This document shows positions 1-8,341 of a stretch of DNA of 64,000 nucleotides, piece after piece. Source of the stretch: Paenibacillus glucanolyticus NBRC 15330 (GTDB lineage Bacteria; Bacillota; Bacilli; Paenibacillales; Paenibacillaceae); assembly GCF_004000885.1 (NCBI RefSeq), contig NZ_BIMC01000007.1:124001-188000 (forward strand), read 5' to 3'. Under the pieces are notes generated by a model. It had not been told where the DNA came from and searched no databases. It saw only the letters and a program-made list of their open reading frames with translations. The position numbers and the translations under genes are program-made. Position 1 is the stretch's first letter; each line of letters opens with the position of its first letter.

Positions 1-549
1 TCGGAACGGCTTCATAAACGTATCAAAGCCGATCTCTTTCGCCGCAGCTTCCATATCCTTGAGGGAACCTTCCGGCTGCTCTAACAGCTCCTTCAGGCGA
101 TGGGCCTGCAGCTGCTGAAAATACACCTCGCTGGCCGCCATTCGTTTATGCACATCCGCCTGCCAGAGCAACGCTTCTTCCGTCTTTCTCAGCGCGGCGA
201 ACAGTTCATCCCGGCGGATCGGCTTAAGCAAATACTCCTTCACCTGATACCGGATCGCTGCCTTCGCATATTCAAAATCATCATAACCACTTAAGATTAG
301 CACGATGGGCTTAACCCCCAGTGTGCTCTCCAGCTCAGTAAATGCCTCAATCAGGCGAATCCCGTCCATGACCGGCATCCGGATGTCTGTAATTACGATA
401 TCGGCCGGCTGCTCATGAAAGGAATCCAGCGCTTCCTGTCCCTGTGCAGCTATCCGGATATCGTATTGATCCGGGAACTCCCGTTCAATCATCATTTTCA
501 GTCCATGCCGGATATTCTTCTCATCGTCTACGATCATCAGACTTCTCAT
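1..549 (-). CDS. Response regulator, YesN/AraC type (3' part beyond window)
   Basis: This is the N-terminal 183 residues of a cytosolic response regulator; the frame stays open to the window edge. The receiver domain shows the acidic pocket at D8-D9, the phospho-acceptor D55 in the motif TDIRMPVMDG, and the conserved lysine in YLLKPI. A helical segment (about residues 125-180) follows, as in YesN-type regulators, which normally end in an AraC helix-turn-helix that would lie outside the window. The ATG at 549 has an AGGAGG site 10 bases upstream, inside the end of the kinase gene, and the two genes overlap by 29 bases, so they are almost certainly co-translated. It probably receives phosphate from that kinase and activates the sugar importer just upstream. 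The DNA-binding part cannot be confirmed here. Confidence 0.9.
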   Translation of the reverse strand, partial: MRSLMIVDDEKNIRHGLKMMIEREFPDQYDIRIAAQGQEALDSFHEQPADIVITDIRMPVMDGIRLIEAFTELESTLGVKPIVLILSGYDDFEYAKAAIRYQVKEYLLKPIRRDELFAALRKTEEALLWQADVHKRMAASEVYFQQLQAHRLKELLEQPEGSLKDMEAAAKEIGFDTFMKPFR

Positions 550-2458
550 GTCCACTGCCTCCTCCTGTTAAAAGAACCTTAGGGAACGTCATGGTCACCT
601 GCGTGAATATTCCTTCTTCGCTCTTCACTTCGAGTCCATAATCGTTTCCGTAGAACAACCGGATTCGCTGGTGCACATTCCGAAGTCCGATTCCTCCAGC
701 CTGTGCCCCTCCCCTTCCGTAGTCCCCGGATGGAAGGTCTTCATTGTCAACCGTGCGCAGACTCTCACCCAGCCTGCCCAGTCGATACGGCTCAATACCG
801 ATCCCGTTATCCGTTACGTTAATCGTAATTCGGTCCTCTTCCCATGCAATCACGTTGATCTTAACCCGTTTCTCCTGATCCAGCGCCTCTGGCCAGGCAT
901 GCTTGACGGCATTCTCCACAATCGGCTGCAGTGACATCTTTAGCACCTCAAGCTCCATAAACTCAGACGGTATGTTAAGCTCAAGCCATATCGGTTCATC
1001 AAAACGGATATTCATCACATCAATATAATTGCGGATATGACGGATCTCATCCCTCAGCTTCACGTACTCTCCCGACCACTTAAAGTTGTAGCGCATCATC
1101 CCGCCGAGCGAGGTCAGCGCGTCCGAGATCGTCCGCTGCCCTTCAATTTCCGCCAGCATCTTAATATTTTCAAGTGTATTGTACAGAAAGTGGGAGTCAA
1201 TCTGACTATGCAGCGTCCGAAGCTCTGCCTCCTTGGTCACCGCTTGCTTCCTTACCCCTTGGGCAATCAGTTCGTTAATGGTTCGGATTAATTTGTTAAA
1301 ATGATGCGCCAGCTCTCCAACCTCGCCGCCGCCCTGTATGGTCAGGCCCGCAGTGACTTCCCCTTTGCGGACTCTTTTCATTGCCTCCGTTAAACGCCTC
1401 AAACTCTTCAGGATGATGGAATTCATGTAGTACGTAATGATCGACAGCAGAATGATCAGCAGGATATTGGCTGCTATAATCTGCCCCTGGGCTTTGGATA
1501 CGTTATTCAGAGCCCCTTCCAGCGACACGACATTCAGCACGTAAGCATGAAGCCGCTCCACCGGCGTTGCAATCAGCAAGAACGAGGAACCATTCACGCT
1601 GAATTGCGCATGCACCGTTTTTTCCAGATCATCGGCCTGCTGCCTCAGGTTAGCGAATTGGACCTCGACCTCTTCCCGCAAGCCCTCATGGCCGGTCATG
1701 AACGATTGGCTTCTGTCCATGAACAGCTGCCCCTCCTGATCTACGATCATCATCTGTGAGCTTTCATCCAGGATACCGGCAAAGGTCTTCGGAGCAAAGT
1801 ACTTGAGCAGCATATCAACCTGGACCACTCCGCTGTAACTCCCGAGATGGACCTGACGGATCAAGGATACCTTTGGCAATTCCTCGGACACATCCGCTGC
1901 GTAACGCTGTAAAATATCAGGGTCACGGTGGTTGAACACCCATAGTTCCCCACCGTTTAATTCCTTGATTTTAGAAAACCAGGGCTCACCGACAATCCGA
2001 TTCTCCTGAAATATAATAGGCCACATCTCCGTAACGTTCGGATTATCCGTAAATAAACGAAGGTGGGTGATGTTAGGGTTGTTCGTCTGAATTCGCTGCA
2101 TGTCCTTAAATGGCCCCCAAGCCAACTCAATCAGCCATGCCGGTTCGGGTTCTTCACTCAACCGCAGATACTCCTTGATTCCATCATCCGAAATCGACAG
2201 CTGTGCAGCCATTTCGATCGCCTCAATCTGGTTAAGCATGTTCATCTTCTCGATCTCCAGCAGGAATGAGTTCTGGTTCAGCGCATCGCTAATATAGGTC
2301 TCCCGAATCTGCTTGAAAAAATAGTTCGACACGATGATGCTCGGAATGAGCAGAATCAATATATAGGCAGCAACCAGACGGCTCTGCATGGACCTGCGGC
2401 CAAACCAATAAGTAAACGATTGAATAAGCGATGCCATTCGTTTCACCATGACTGTCAC
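521..2458 (-). CDS. Sensor histidine kinase, YesM type
   Basis: This 645-residue membrane kinase has one transmembrane helix near residues 28-48, a large extracellular Cache-like sensor (about 50-325), and a second helix near 327-350. A HAMP linker follows, then the His_kinase module with HFLYN at residues 423-427. The ATPase domain shows an N box (QPIVENAVKH, 511-520), DNGIGI (550-555) and GGIGL (588-592). These are the hallmarks of YesM/LytS-class kinases that sense sugars outside the cell. The GTG start at 2458 is uncertain: an ATG lies three codons further in, and neither has a strong ribosome site. The gene follows the importer's binding-protein gene and overlaps the response regulator gene. 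The natural reading is a sensor that adjusts importer expression to an extracellular oligosaccharide. Confidence 0.93.
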   Translation of the reverse strand: MTVMVKRMASLIQSFTYWFGRRSMQSRLVAAYILILLIPSIIVSNYFFKQIRETYISDALNQNSFLLEIEKMNMLNQIEAIEMAAQLSISDDGIKEYLRLSEEPEPAWLIELAWGPFKDMQRIQTNNPNITHLRLFTDNPNVTEMWPIIFQENRIVGEPWFSKIKELNGGELWVFNHRDPDILQRYAADVSEELPKVSLIRQVHLGSYSGVVQVDMLLKYFAPKTFAGILDESSQMMIVDQEGQLFMDRSQSFMTGHEGLREEVEVQFANLRQQADDLEKTVHAQFSVNGSSFLLIATPVERLHAYVLNVVSLEGALNNVSKAQGQIIAANILLIILLSIITYYMNSIILKSLRRLTEAMKRVRKGEVTAGLTIQGGGEVGELAHHFNKLIRTINELIAQGVRKQAVTKEAELRTLHSQIDSHFLYNTLENIKMLAEIEGQRTISDALTSLGGMMRYNFKWSGEYVKLRDEIRHIRNYIDVMNIRFDEPIWLELNIPSEFMELEVLKMSLQPIVENAVKHAWPEALDQEKRVKINVIAWEEDRITINVTDNGIGIEPYRLGRLGESLRTVDNEDLPSGDYGRGGAQAGGIGLRNVHQRIRLFYGNDYGLEVKSEEGIFTQVTMTFPKVLLTGGGSGHEKSDDRRR

Positions 2459-2556
2459 ATCCCGTTTTATGTAATGAACATACCCTAATCCAGAATGGAC
2501 AAGGACAACAGCATCAGCCGATCGGATACAAATCCTATATTATCTCGTGATGCGAC

Positions 2557-2596
2557 AAAAGGCACCCTATTTCGACAAAATCGAGGATAGGGTACC
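2557..2596 (-). terminator. Hairpin terminator between binding protein and kinase genes
   Basis: Reading the minus strand, a 10-base stem (one mismatch; arms 2587-2596 and 2561-2570) encloses a short inner TCGA/TCGA helix and is followed by TTTT. It lies 44 bases after the binding-protein stop and 98 bases before the kinase start. It would lower kinase and regulator levels relative to the transporter, or separate two transcripts. Confidence 0.7.
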
Positions 2597-2640
2597 TTAA
2601 GCCTTCATTCTGTTCATCTACCAGATCGTAAACGAAATCC

Positions 2641-4305
2641 TTATTGCAGGAATTCCTCAAGCTTCTTCACGTTCTCTTCGTATTCTTTCTGTCTGTATTC
2701 ATGTACTTTGGCAAATCCGAGCGATTCGCGTTTTTCCAAATAACCGTTCCAAATCTGATCAAACTCGGCATCGGTTTTGGCAAAGATCAGCTTCGGCAGT
2801 ATTTTACCCCACTCGTTCATGACCTTGTCATTTATAATGCCTTCCTCAGAACTTGCATCCGGGTCCAATTGGTCAAATTGCGAGAAGCTTTCCGTTTTGC
2901 CGCGCGTCCAGTCTTCCAGCTGCTTGAACGGCTCTACAGCCGGAGGTGCCCAAGCAGGCGTAATATTGGTATCCATCAGCATCCAGAAGGTATGGGATGC
3001 TCCGTACTTCTTGTCGAACGCTCCGCGGTCGCTGTTCAGCAGCTGCGCAACTTCAGGCAGGAACTGGTCTTTGCCGTCAATCGTATCCCATGTTACGCCT
3101 TTTTCGCCAAGGTAGGTGTCACGCTGTCCTTCTTCGGAGATCAGGTAATCCAGGAAGCGGATGGCACGTGCTTTGTCCTTTACGTTCTTGGAGATCAATG
3201 TAACCGTCCAGCCGGAAATCGATGGACCGGACAGGGTCGGCTGATCCAGATTGGAGTTGGCCGGTCCGTCAACCGCGATGTACACGGAGTTCGGATCATT
3301 AGCAAACAGCGCGTTCTGCTGGTTCGCCATATCACTGCGCTGGTAGAGCATCGCGAAGTAACGGCCCTGTGCCATCTTTTCTTCCATTTGCGGACGTTTA
3401 TCCACAAAGATATCTTTGGACATCAGTCCCTTTTCATTAGCAAGACGCAGGGTCTTGAGCCATTTTACATATTCCGGATCTGTCGTGCGGTCATTCAGCT
3501 TTCCGTCCTTATCCTGTGGAATGGCCAGAAAGTTCTGCAGGTAGCCTTCCAACGAGCTGTTGCCTTTTTCATGGAAATCATGCAGACCAAACGGAATGAG
3601 CGGCTGCCCGTTCACATCCGGGAACATTTTCTTGGCGTCCTCAAGCGCTTTCAGGAAACCTTCCGGTGTGCGCATCTCCGGGCTTCCAAGCGCCTCATAC
3701 ATGTCTTTACGTACCAGGAACGTTTGGTTCGACGTGATGTTGTCGCCAAACTTCTCATAGTCCTTCGGTGATGAGGAAGCATTCGGATAACCGTAGATGT
3801 TGCCGTCATCCTTCGTGTACCATGACACTTTTGCAGGGTCGGATACTTTATAGAAATACGGATCATACTGATCGGCCAATTCGTTCAGCGGCAGGACCAG
3901 ATCGCCTTCAATCATTTTTTTGACAGCGTCTTCATACCATCCCAGCGTAATAAAATCGGGCAAGGTACCGGATGCAATCATCGTATTCATCTTCTCGGCT
4001 TCGTTCCCCGCCGGTACGATCAGGTTAAGATTCACCCCGGTCTTCTTGGTTACGTATTGGGAAGTAATATCCTCGCCCCATTTGTTCGGGAACCAGGCAA
4101 AGTTGATGTACCAGTCAAACGTAATCGGTGAAGTGTCAACTTGCCACCCCGGCTGATCCTGAGTCAGTTTCACTTCTTCTGCCGGTTTTTTCTCCTCTTT
4201 TTCCGACGCGCTATTATCACCGCCGGACGAGCATGCTGTTGTAAAGGCCATGACCAGTGCGAACATCAACAACAGAAGGCTCTTTGGCTTAAGCATCTTG
4301 CTCAT
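2641..4305 (-). CDS. Sugar ABC transporter lipoprotein binding protein, LplA/LipO type
   Basis: This 554-residue exported lipoprotein has a signal peptide ending in a lipobox with the acylated cysteine at C25 (FTTAC). A Ser/Glu/Lys-rich tether follows, then a family 1 solute-binding fold. The length matches the large LplA/LipO class (about 500-560 residues) found in Paenibacillus, which captures oligosaccharides outside the membrane. The ATG at 4305 has an AAGGGG site. Two permease genes lie immediately upstream on the same strand and a YesM/YesN pair lies downstream, so this is the substrate-capturing part of a regulated importer. No ATPase gene is present. The actual sugar cannot be read from the sequence. 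Confidence 0.92.
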   Translation of the reverse strand: MSKMLKPKSLLLLMFALVMAFTTACSSGGDNSASEKEEKKPAEEVKLTQDQPGWQVDTSPITFDWYINFAWFPNKWGEDITSQYVTKKTGVNLNLIVPAGNEAEKMNTMIASGTLPDFITLGWYEDAVKKMIEGDLVLPLNELADQYDPYFYKVSDPAKVSWYTKDDGNIYGYPNASSSPKDYEKFGDNITSNQTFLVRKDMYEALGSPEMRTPEGFLKALEDAKKMFPDVNGQPLIPFGLHDFHEKGNSSLEGYLQNFLAIPQDKDGKLNDRTTDPEYVKWLKTLRLANEKGLMSKDIFVDKRPQMEEKMAQGRYFAMLYQRSDMANQQNALFANDPNSVYIAVDGPANSNLDQPTLSGPSISGWTVTLISKNVKDKARAIRFLDYLISEEGQRDTYLGEKGVTWDTIDGKDQFLPEVAQLLNSDRGAFDKKYGASHTFWMLMDTNITPAWAPPAVEPFKQLEDWTRGKTESFSQFDQLDPDASSEEGIINDKVMNEWGKILPKLIFAKTDAEFDQIWNGYLEKRESLGFAKVHEYRQKEYEENVKKLEEFLQ

Positions 4306-4443
4306 GTGTTTTCCCCTTTTCTTATTTAAAAATATGATTATATAGAACTCCCGCCGGATGTGGCAAGAGAAGCTACCGCCTGTATTATATCTCTCTCCTT
4401 CCGGATTTCTCCGGAAGATGGGAGAGGAAAGCTTAACACCGAC

Positions 4444-5325
4444 TTATCCCTTAATGGAACCAATCATCATCCCTTTGACGAAGTACCGCTGCAGGAACGG
4501 ATATACGAATACAATAGGCGCAGTGGTCACCACCATGGTCGCCATTTTGATTGATTGCGATGTGACCGTCTTGGCGACACCGCCCGGAACCTGGGCCATC
4601 ATCTGGTTGGAACTGGATTGAGCCACAACCTTATACAAATACGTCTGGATCGGCTGCAAATCCGTATTGTTAATGTAGATAACCCCGGTGAAATAATCGT
4701 TCCACTGGAACACCCCATGAAAAAGCGCGATCGTCGCGATAACCGGCATAGACACTGGCAGCACCACCCGGAGGAAGATCGACCAGTCGTTGGCTCCGTC
4801 AATTTTTGCTGCCTCCTCCAGGCCATCCGGGATTTCCCGGAAGAAGGTCATGAAGATGATCAGATCGAAGAAGCTGAACATTGCCGGAATGATGTATACC
4901 AGGAAGCTGTCCAGCATGTTTAAGTCCTTGATCAGCAGATAGGTAGGAATGAGGCCCCCGCCAAAGAACATGGTCACCGTTCCCATCAGAATATACAACT
5001 TGCCGCCAATCAGGCCTTTACGGGAGAAAGCATACGCAACCATTGCCGTGAAGAGGACGTGGATCAACACGCCGATCACGGTTTTGGCCACGGTAATTCC
5101 CATGGCGGTCATGATGCCGGAGCTCTGAAACACCGCGCTGAAGTTCTCGAAGCTGAATACCCGCGGCCACCAGTAGATACCTCCGCGCATGGCATCCTGC
5201 CCGTCGTTGAAGGCATTCACCAGCACGTACCAGATCGGGTATATCGTCAAAAAGCATACAATCAACATGCCGAAGTTGTTGAATATATCGAAGAAGGCTT
5301 CGCCTTTGGTTCTGCGTTTAAGCAT
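4444..5325 (-). CDS. Carbohydrate ABC transporter permease, LplC/YtcP type
   Basis: This is a 293-residue inner-membrane permease with about six hydrophobic segments. The EAA loop typical of binding-protein-dependent permeases is visible as EEAAKIDGANDWSIFLRVVLP around residues 180-200. The C-terminal ending KGMMIGSIKG is characteristic of LplC/YtcP proteins. It should pair with the permease encoded 22 bases upstream to form the channel for the adjacent binding protein. The ATG at 5325 follows GAAGGGAG. The gap to the binding-protein gene is 138 bases. Confidence 0.93.
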   Translation of the reverse strand: MLKRRTKGEAFFDIFNNFGMLIVCFLTIYPIWYVLVNAFNDGQDAMRGGIYWWPRVFSFENFSAVFQSSGIMTAMGITVAKTVIGVLIHVLFTAMVAYAFSRKGLIGGKLYILMGTVTMFFGGGLIPTYLLIKDLNMLDSFLVYIIPAMFSFFDLIIFMTFFREIPDGLEEAAKIDGANDWSIFLRVVLPVSMPVIATIALFHGVFQWNDYFTGVIYINNTDLQPIQTYLYKVVAQSSSNQMMAQVPGGVAKTVTSQSIKMATMVVTTAPIVFVYPFLQRYFVKGMMIGSIKG

Positions 5326-5347
5326 GGAATTCCCGTCTCCCTTCCCG

Positions 5348-6343
5348 TTAGAATAGTGATGTGTCGTTCAGCTTTTTGGTAACCTGGTTCGCGATCAGCA
5401 GCAGGATAATAGCAATGACGGACTTGAACAGTGCGACCGCTTGCGCGTAGGAGTAACGTCCGTTCTGCATCCCGGTGTGGTACACGAAAATATCGATTAC
5501 GTTACTCGCGCTTTCATTAAGCGAGTTCCGCAGCACCAAAATCTGATCGAAGTTGGAATTGAGCACACCACCGACCGCCAGAATGAAAAGAATGGAGATG
5601 GTCGATTTGATACTTGGAAGCGTAATGTACCACATCTTCTGGAACCGTCCTGCACCGTCAATCGTGGATGCCTCGTACATTTCAGGAGAAATGCTGGCGA
5701 TGGCTGCCAGATAGATGATTGCAGACCAACCAAGCTCCTTCCATATATCCGAGGTGATGATGATTCCCCAGAAATATTTCGGTTCGGCCAGATACGTGAT
5801 CGGCGCATCAATAATATTCAAAGCCAGCAAGATATTATTGATAATTCCGATGTCGGCAAGCCAGGTCATCAGAATGCCGCCCAGTATAACCCATGACAAG
5901 AAGTGAGGCAGATAAGAGATCGTTTGGATTGTTCTCTTGTAGCGAACAGACCGAATCTCATTCAGGAAAAGCGCAAAGATAATCGGAAGCGGAAAACCGA
6001 TGAACAGCTTCAGCAAGCTGATGCCGAGTGTGTTCCGCATGACGTTCGTAAAGTCCTCGTCCGAGAAAAACTCCTTAAAATGCTCCAGCCCAACCCATGG
6101 GGCCTCGCCAATGGACTTCACAATGTTGAATTCTTTAAATGCGATGATGACACCGTACATGGGAATGTAGTTAAAGATGATCATCCACACAATGCCGAGC
6201 AGTGCCATAATTTGAAGATGTCGTTGACCGTAGAGCTTTCGGAGCCATCTTTTTCTATCAAGTTTCTTCTGATCCTGCGCAGAAGGTTCCCTCGATGGAC
6301 CGACACCGGTTTCGGAAACGTCGGCATGAAGTTGATTTTGCAT
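5348..6343 (-). CDS. Carbohydrate ABC transporter permease, LplB/YtcP type
   Basis: This permease of about 331 residues has a basic N-terminal tail (DRKRWLRKLYGQRH) followed by about six membrane spans. The EAA loop reads YEASTIDGAGRFQKMWYITLP. The ending KKLNDTSLF is typical of LplB-type partners. An ATG five codons upstream (6358) is possible, but the GGAGG that overlaps that ATG lies about 10 bases before the ATG at 6343, so the shorter form is preferred. It is the first gene of the run permease, permease, binding protein, kinase, regulator. The promoter region carries an inverted repeat. Confidence 0.92.
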   Translation of the reverse strand: MQNQLHADVSETGVGPSREPSAQDQKKLDRKRWLRKLYGQRHLQIMALLGIVWMIIFNYIPMYGVIIAFKEFNIVKSIGEAPWVGLEHFKEFFSDEDFTNVMRNTLGISLLKLFIGFPLPIIFALFLNEIRSVRYKRTIQTISYLPHFLSWVILGGILMTWLADIGIINNILLALNIIDAPITYLAEPKYFWGIIITSDIWKELGWSAIIYLAAIASISPEMYEASTIDGAGRFQKMWYITLPSIKSTISILFILAVGGVLNSNFDQILVLRNSLNESASNVIDIFVYHTGMQNGRYSYAQAVALFKSVIAIILLLIANQVTKKLNDTSLF

Positions 6344-6381
6344 GGTTATGACCTCCAAGTTGATCCTATCAGATTGAAAAC

Positions 6382-6433
6382 CCTTACATTCTCTATGTTT
6401 CTATTGTAGATCGTACTTTCCCTGCATGTAAGG
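6382..6433 (-). promoter_or_regulatory. Possible promoter flanked by an inverted repeat
   Basis: On the minus strand, CTTACA and TACAAT are spaced by 18 bases and form a plausible sigma-A promoter for the importer operon. The 8-base arms CCTTACAT (6382-6389) and ATGTAAGG (6426-6433) bracket it, one covering the -35 and the other lying just past the likely start point. This is a reasonable place for the YesN-type regulator or a repressor to bind. Assignment is by eye only. Confidence 0.35.
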
Positions 6434-6508
6434 TTTCAGATTTCGTTTCAAGGGGCTCATTTTTCGGGTAAACTCCCTCGATGAGAGCCCTTGTCCTCCC
6501 CATAACAC

Positions 6509-6553
6509 AAAAAAAGGCATGAACAGCAGCTTCAAGAGCTGTCATTCATGCCT
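6509..6553 (-). terminator. Rho-independent terminator after the 55-residue ORF
   Basis: On the minus strand a perfect 9-base stem (AGGCATGAA, 6545-6553 with 6515-6523), extended by an inner CAGC/GCTG, is followed by seven T. It lies about 100 bases after the stop of the small gene at 6654-6821 and supports that gene being transcribed. Confidence 0.88.
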
Positions 6554-6653
6554 CAATCCTGCAAATGAATCCTGCTATCCGTGATCTAACCGATCACGTC
6601 AGCAGCATTATCCGCTTTTTTCCAACGTATATCAAACGGTTTCCCAGTTAATC

Positions 6654-6821
6654 CTATTTGTTTTCCTCACGCTGTTCCTGTTTACTCTCGTGTTCCTGTT
6701 GATACTTCTCACGCATCAGCTTCTGCATGATGAATTTCTCCTGATCGTTCAAGCCGCCTTGGTTCTCCTGAATGATCATGTTGTCGATGTTTCGCTTCAG
6801 TACCTCGGTTTGCGTGTTCAA
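6654..6821 (-). CDS. Small hydrophilic protein of 55 residues, unknown function
   Basis: This short minus-strand ORF starts with TTG at 6821, with an AAAGGAGTG site about 8 bases upstream, and ends at TAG 6654-6656. The predicted product begins MNTQTEVLKRNIDNMI, is rich in Gln, Glu, Lys and Asn, and has no membrane segment. It is probably helical (REKYQQEHESKQEQREENK at the end). A strong terminator follows. I do not recognise the family. The paired ribosome site and terminator are the main evidence for a real gene. Confidence 0.6.
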   Translation of the reverse strand: MNTQTEVLKRNIDNMIIQENQGGLNDQEKFIMQKLMREKYQQEHESKQEQREENK

Positions 6822-7011
6822 TACATTTCACTCCTTTGAATTTTGCGACCCCTATGCTGCGAAATCACTCTGAGCTCAGAATGTTAAGGGTACACATATT
6901 ACTAACCATTCTCCTTCCAATGAAACAGAAATAGACGGATTTACCATAAAATCCGAAGGTAGCTTCAAGAAGAATTCGTATTTGCCCAGCGCTTTCTCTA
7001 GGTATTAGCTG

Positions 7012-7248
7012 CTATTTGCGTTCGATCTGAATCCCCTTAGCCAGAGATTTCTGTTGTTTATTGGTATTAACAAGCTGCGGCAGACTTCTCGATTCCTTGA
7101 CCATAGGGGAATGACACAAATGGCATACCGGTTCCGTGTCGAACGCAAAATCGTCCCGCATCCACCCTTTGCAGTCTTCCTTTGTGCATGCCCAAACTTC
7201 CGTTATTTCTTCAGGAATACTCTCCATCGAGTTTTTACGCGAATACAT
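7012..7248 (-). CDS. YdjO-type cold-inducible small zinc-ribbon-like protein
   Basis: The 78-residue product has two Cys pairs: CTKEDC near residues 20-25, followed by KGWMRDDF, and CHLC near 42-45. This suggests a small metal-binding ribbon. The pattern (WxCTxxxCxGWMRDxF, then PVCxLCxSxM) matches my memory of YdjO, described as cold-inducible in Bacillus. The ATG at 7248 has TAAGGAGG seven to eight bases upstream. It lies downstream of the cold-shock protein gene on the same strand, separated by a perfect terminator, so the two may be controlled separately although their roles fit together. The molecular function is unknown. Confidence 0.8.
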   Translation of the reverse strand: MYSRKNSMESIPEEITEVWACTKEDCKGWMRDDFAFDTEPVCHLCHSPMVKESRSLPQLVNTNKQQKSLAKGIQIERK

Positions 7249-7297
7249 GAACGCTCCTCCTTATTTTCGTCTTAGAAAACAGAAACGCCGTATAAAA

Positions 7298-7336
7298 GAA
7301 AACTGCCCTTAATGTCTCACATTAAGGGCAGTTTTC
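7298..7336 (-). terminator. Terminator of the cold-shock gene
   Basis: A perfect 18-base inverted repeat (7298-7315 and 7319-7336) has a 3-base loop and lies 8 bases after the csp stop. On the minus strand the stem ends in TTTTC and is followed by TTTTATA. The stem is symmetrical and could work in both directions. Confidence 0.9.
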
Positions 7337-7344
7337 AATTGTAA

Positions 7345-7545
7345 TTACAATTTAACAACGTTCTCAGCTTGTGGTCCACGGTTTCCTTCAACAATGTTGA
7401 ATTCAACGCGTTGGCCTTCGTCAAGCGTTTTGAAGCCGTCGCCTTGGATCGCGCTGAAGTGAACGAATACATCGTTACCGCCTTCAACTTCGATGAAACC
7501 AAAGCCCTTTTCAGCATTAAACCATTTAACAGTTCCTGTTTGCAT
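7345..7545 (-). CDS. Cold-shock protein (CspA/CspB family)
   Basis: This 66-residue protein is a single OB-fold cold-shock domain. RNP1 (KGFGFIEV) and RNP2 (VFVHFSAI) both carry the aromatic residues that stack on single-stranded nucleic acid. Such proteins are cytosolic RNA chaperones that melt mRNA structure in the cold; in E. coli the CspA group also acts as transcription antiterminators. The ATG at 7545 has a strong AAGGAGG. The leader is long (about 130 bases if the proposed promoter is right) and contains a terminator-like hairpin. This is one of the most secure calls in the window. Confidence 0.97.
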   Translation of the reverse strand: MQTGTVKWFNAEKGFGFIEVEGGNDVFVHFSAIQGDGFKTLDEGQRVEFNIVEGNRGPQAENVVKL

Positions 7546-7600
7546 GGGGGAATCCTCCTTGATATATATTTACATGACCTTTTTTCTTCGCAGACGGAAT

Positions 7601-7659
7601 AAAAAAATTCACATATTGCACAAGGTTACCAGAAATGACAACCCTCTACAATATGTGAA
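7601..7659 (-). promoter_or_regulatory. Terminator-like hairpin in the csp leader (candidate attenuator)
   Basis: On the minus strand, TTCACATATTG (7649-7659) pairs perfectly with CAATATGTGAA (7608-7618). The loop holds a smaller GGTT/AACC helix, and seven T follow (7601-7607). This is a textbook intrinsic terminator, but it sits 55 bases before the csp start codon and downstream of a plausible promoter. It could be a leader attenuator opened by cold or by Csp itself. The plain alternative is termination of read-through from the gene upstream. Confidence 0.6.
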
Positions 7660-7682
7660 TTCAGGTCGATTTCGATATTCAT

Positions 7683-7711
7683 ATCTTAACACATCTGGCC
7701 GCCGATAGCAA
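7683..7711 (-). promoter_or_regulatory. Candidate promoter for csp
   Basis: On the minus strand, TTGCTA (7706-7711) and TAAGAT (7683-7688) are spaced by 17 bases, each matching four of six consensus positions. Transcription would begin near 7676 and run through the terminator-like hairpin. Confidence 0.4.
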
Positions 7712-7794
7712 ATACCAAACCAAAAGATTCTGCGTAAAATTATAAGCTGCCTTATTCGGCATCATTCCGATTAACCACAGCGAGGCATATACAA

Positions 7795-7814
7795 CTCCCG
7801 GCATATGCCGGGAG
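7795..7814. repeat. Perfect 20-base palindrome CTCCCGGCATATGCCGGGAG
   Basis: A GC-rich perfect palindrome lies 35 bases after the stop of the gene at 7849-8313. It could form the stem of a weak terminator, but there is no T tract on either strand, so an operator is also possible. Confidence 0.5.
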
Positions 7815-7848
7815 CCATATATAGAGCCTGTATTTCACAAGGAAACGT

Positions 7849-8313
7849 TTACTTGAGCAGTTCCTCAATCGTTTCCTTCCACCGCCCCAGCACTTCATCC
7901 GGGTCGTGCAGCTGGATCTTCACCGCCGAGAGAATGTCGGCATATTTCGCGATATCCTCGCGTACAGCCACCACTTCGGCGGCAAAACGCTGCCGAGGGT
8001 GCCGGGCATCCGGCAGATCGGGAAGTGCCTGAAGCCGCAGCCGAACATAGTGGGCTGCTCCATCATGAATAGCCACCAGGGTTGCCTGACCTGAGCGCAG
8101 AAGGTTCCCGGTTGTCACCGTCCCCGGCCAGAGCGCAAGTCTAAGCCTGCTCCGGTCCAGAGCGACAATCTCTCCTACGCTTATCATCGCCGTATGCGGC
8201 CACAGATCTTCCGTTACACTAAGCAGCATCATTGCCGTGCCCTGCTTCGATTCCAGATCGGAGCCGTCCAGCCATTGGTACAGCCCTTCTGATATACCAG
8301 CCTGCTCTGTCAC
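7849..8313 (-). CDS. Pyridoxamine 5'-phosphate oxidase-like split-barrel protein
   Basis: The 154-residue product resembles the FMN-binding split-barrel (PNPOx-like) superfamily. It has a beta-rich core (TAMISVGEIVALDRSRLRLALWPG), a TTGNLLRSGQATLVAIHDGA segment where such proteins hold the flavin phosphate, and a helical C-terminus. Such proteins are small cytosolic flavin or F420/heme-binding oxidoreductases. The substrate cannot be guessed. The start is GTG at 8313 with GGGGAG eight bases before it. It lies 28 bases after the GH5 gene on the same strand and may be co-transcribed with it. Confidence 0.7.
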   Translation of the reverse strand: MTEQAGISEGLYQWLDGSDLESKQGTAMMLLSVTEDLWPHTAMISVGEIVALDRSRLRLALWPGTVTTGNLLRSGQATLVAIHDGAAHYVRLRLQALPDLPDARHPRQRFAAEVVAVREDIAKYADILSAVKIQLHDPDEVLGRWKETIEELLK

Positions 8314-8341
8314 AGCCGCATCTCCCCTTTACCATCTAAAT

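Noticed and set aside
2644..3771. Plus-strand open frame of 375 codons
   Set aside because: Lies wholly opposite the lipoprotein binding-protein gene, has no ribosome site and shows no recognisable domain; it is a codon-bias shadow.
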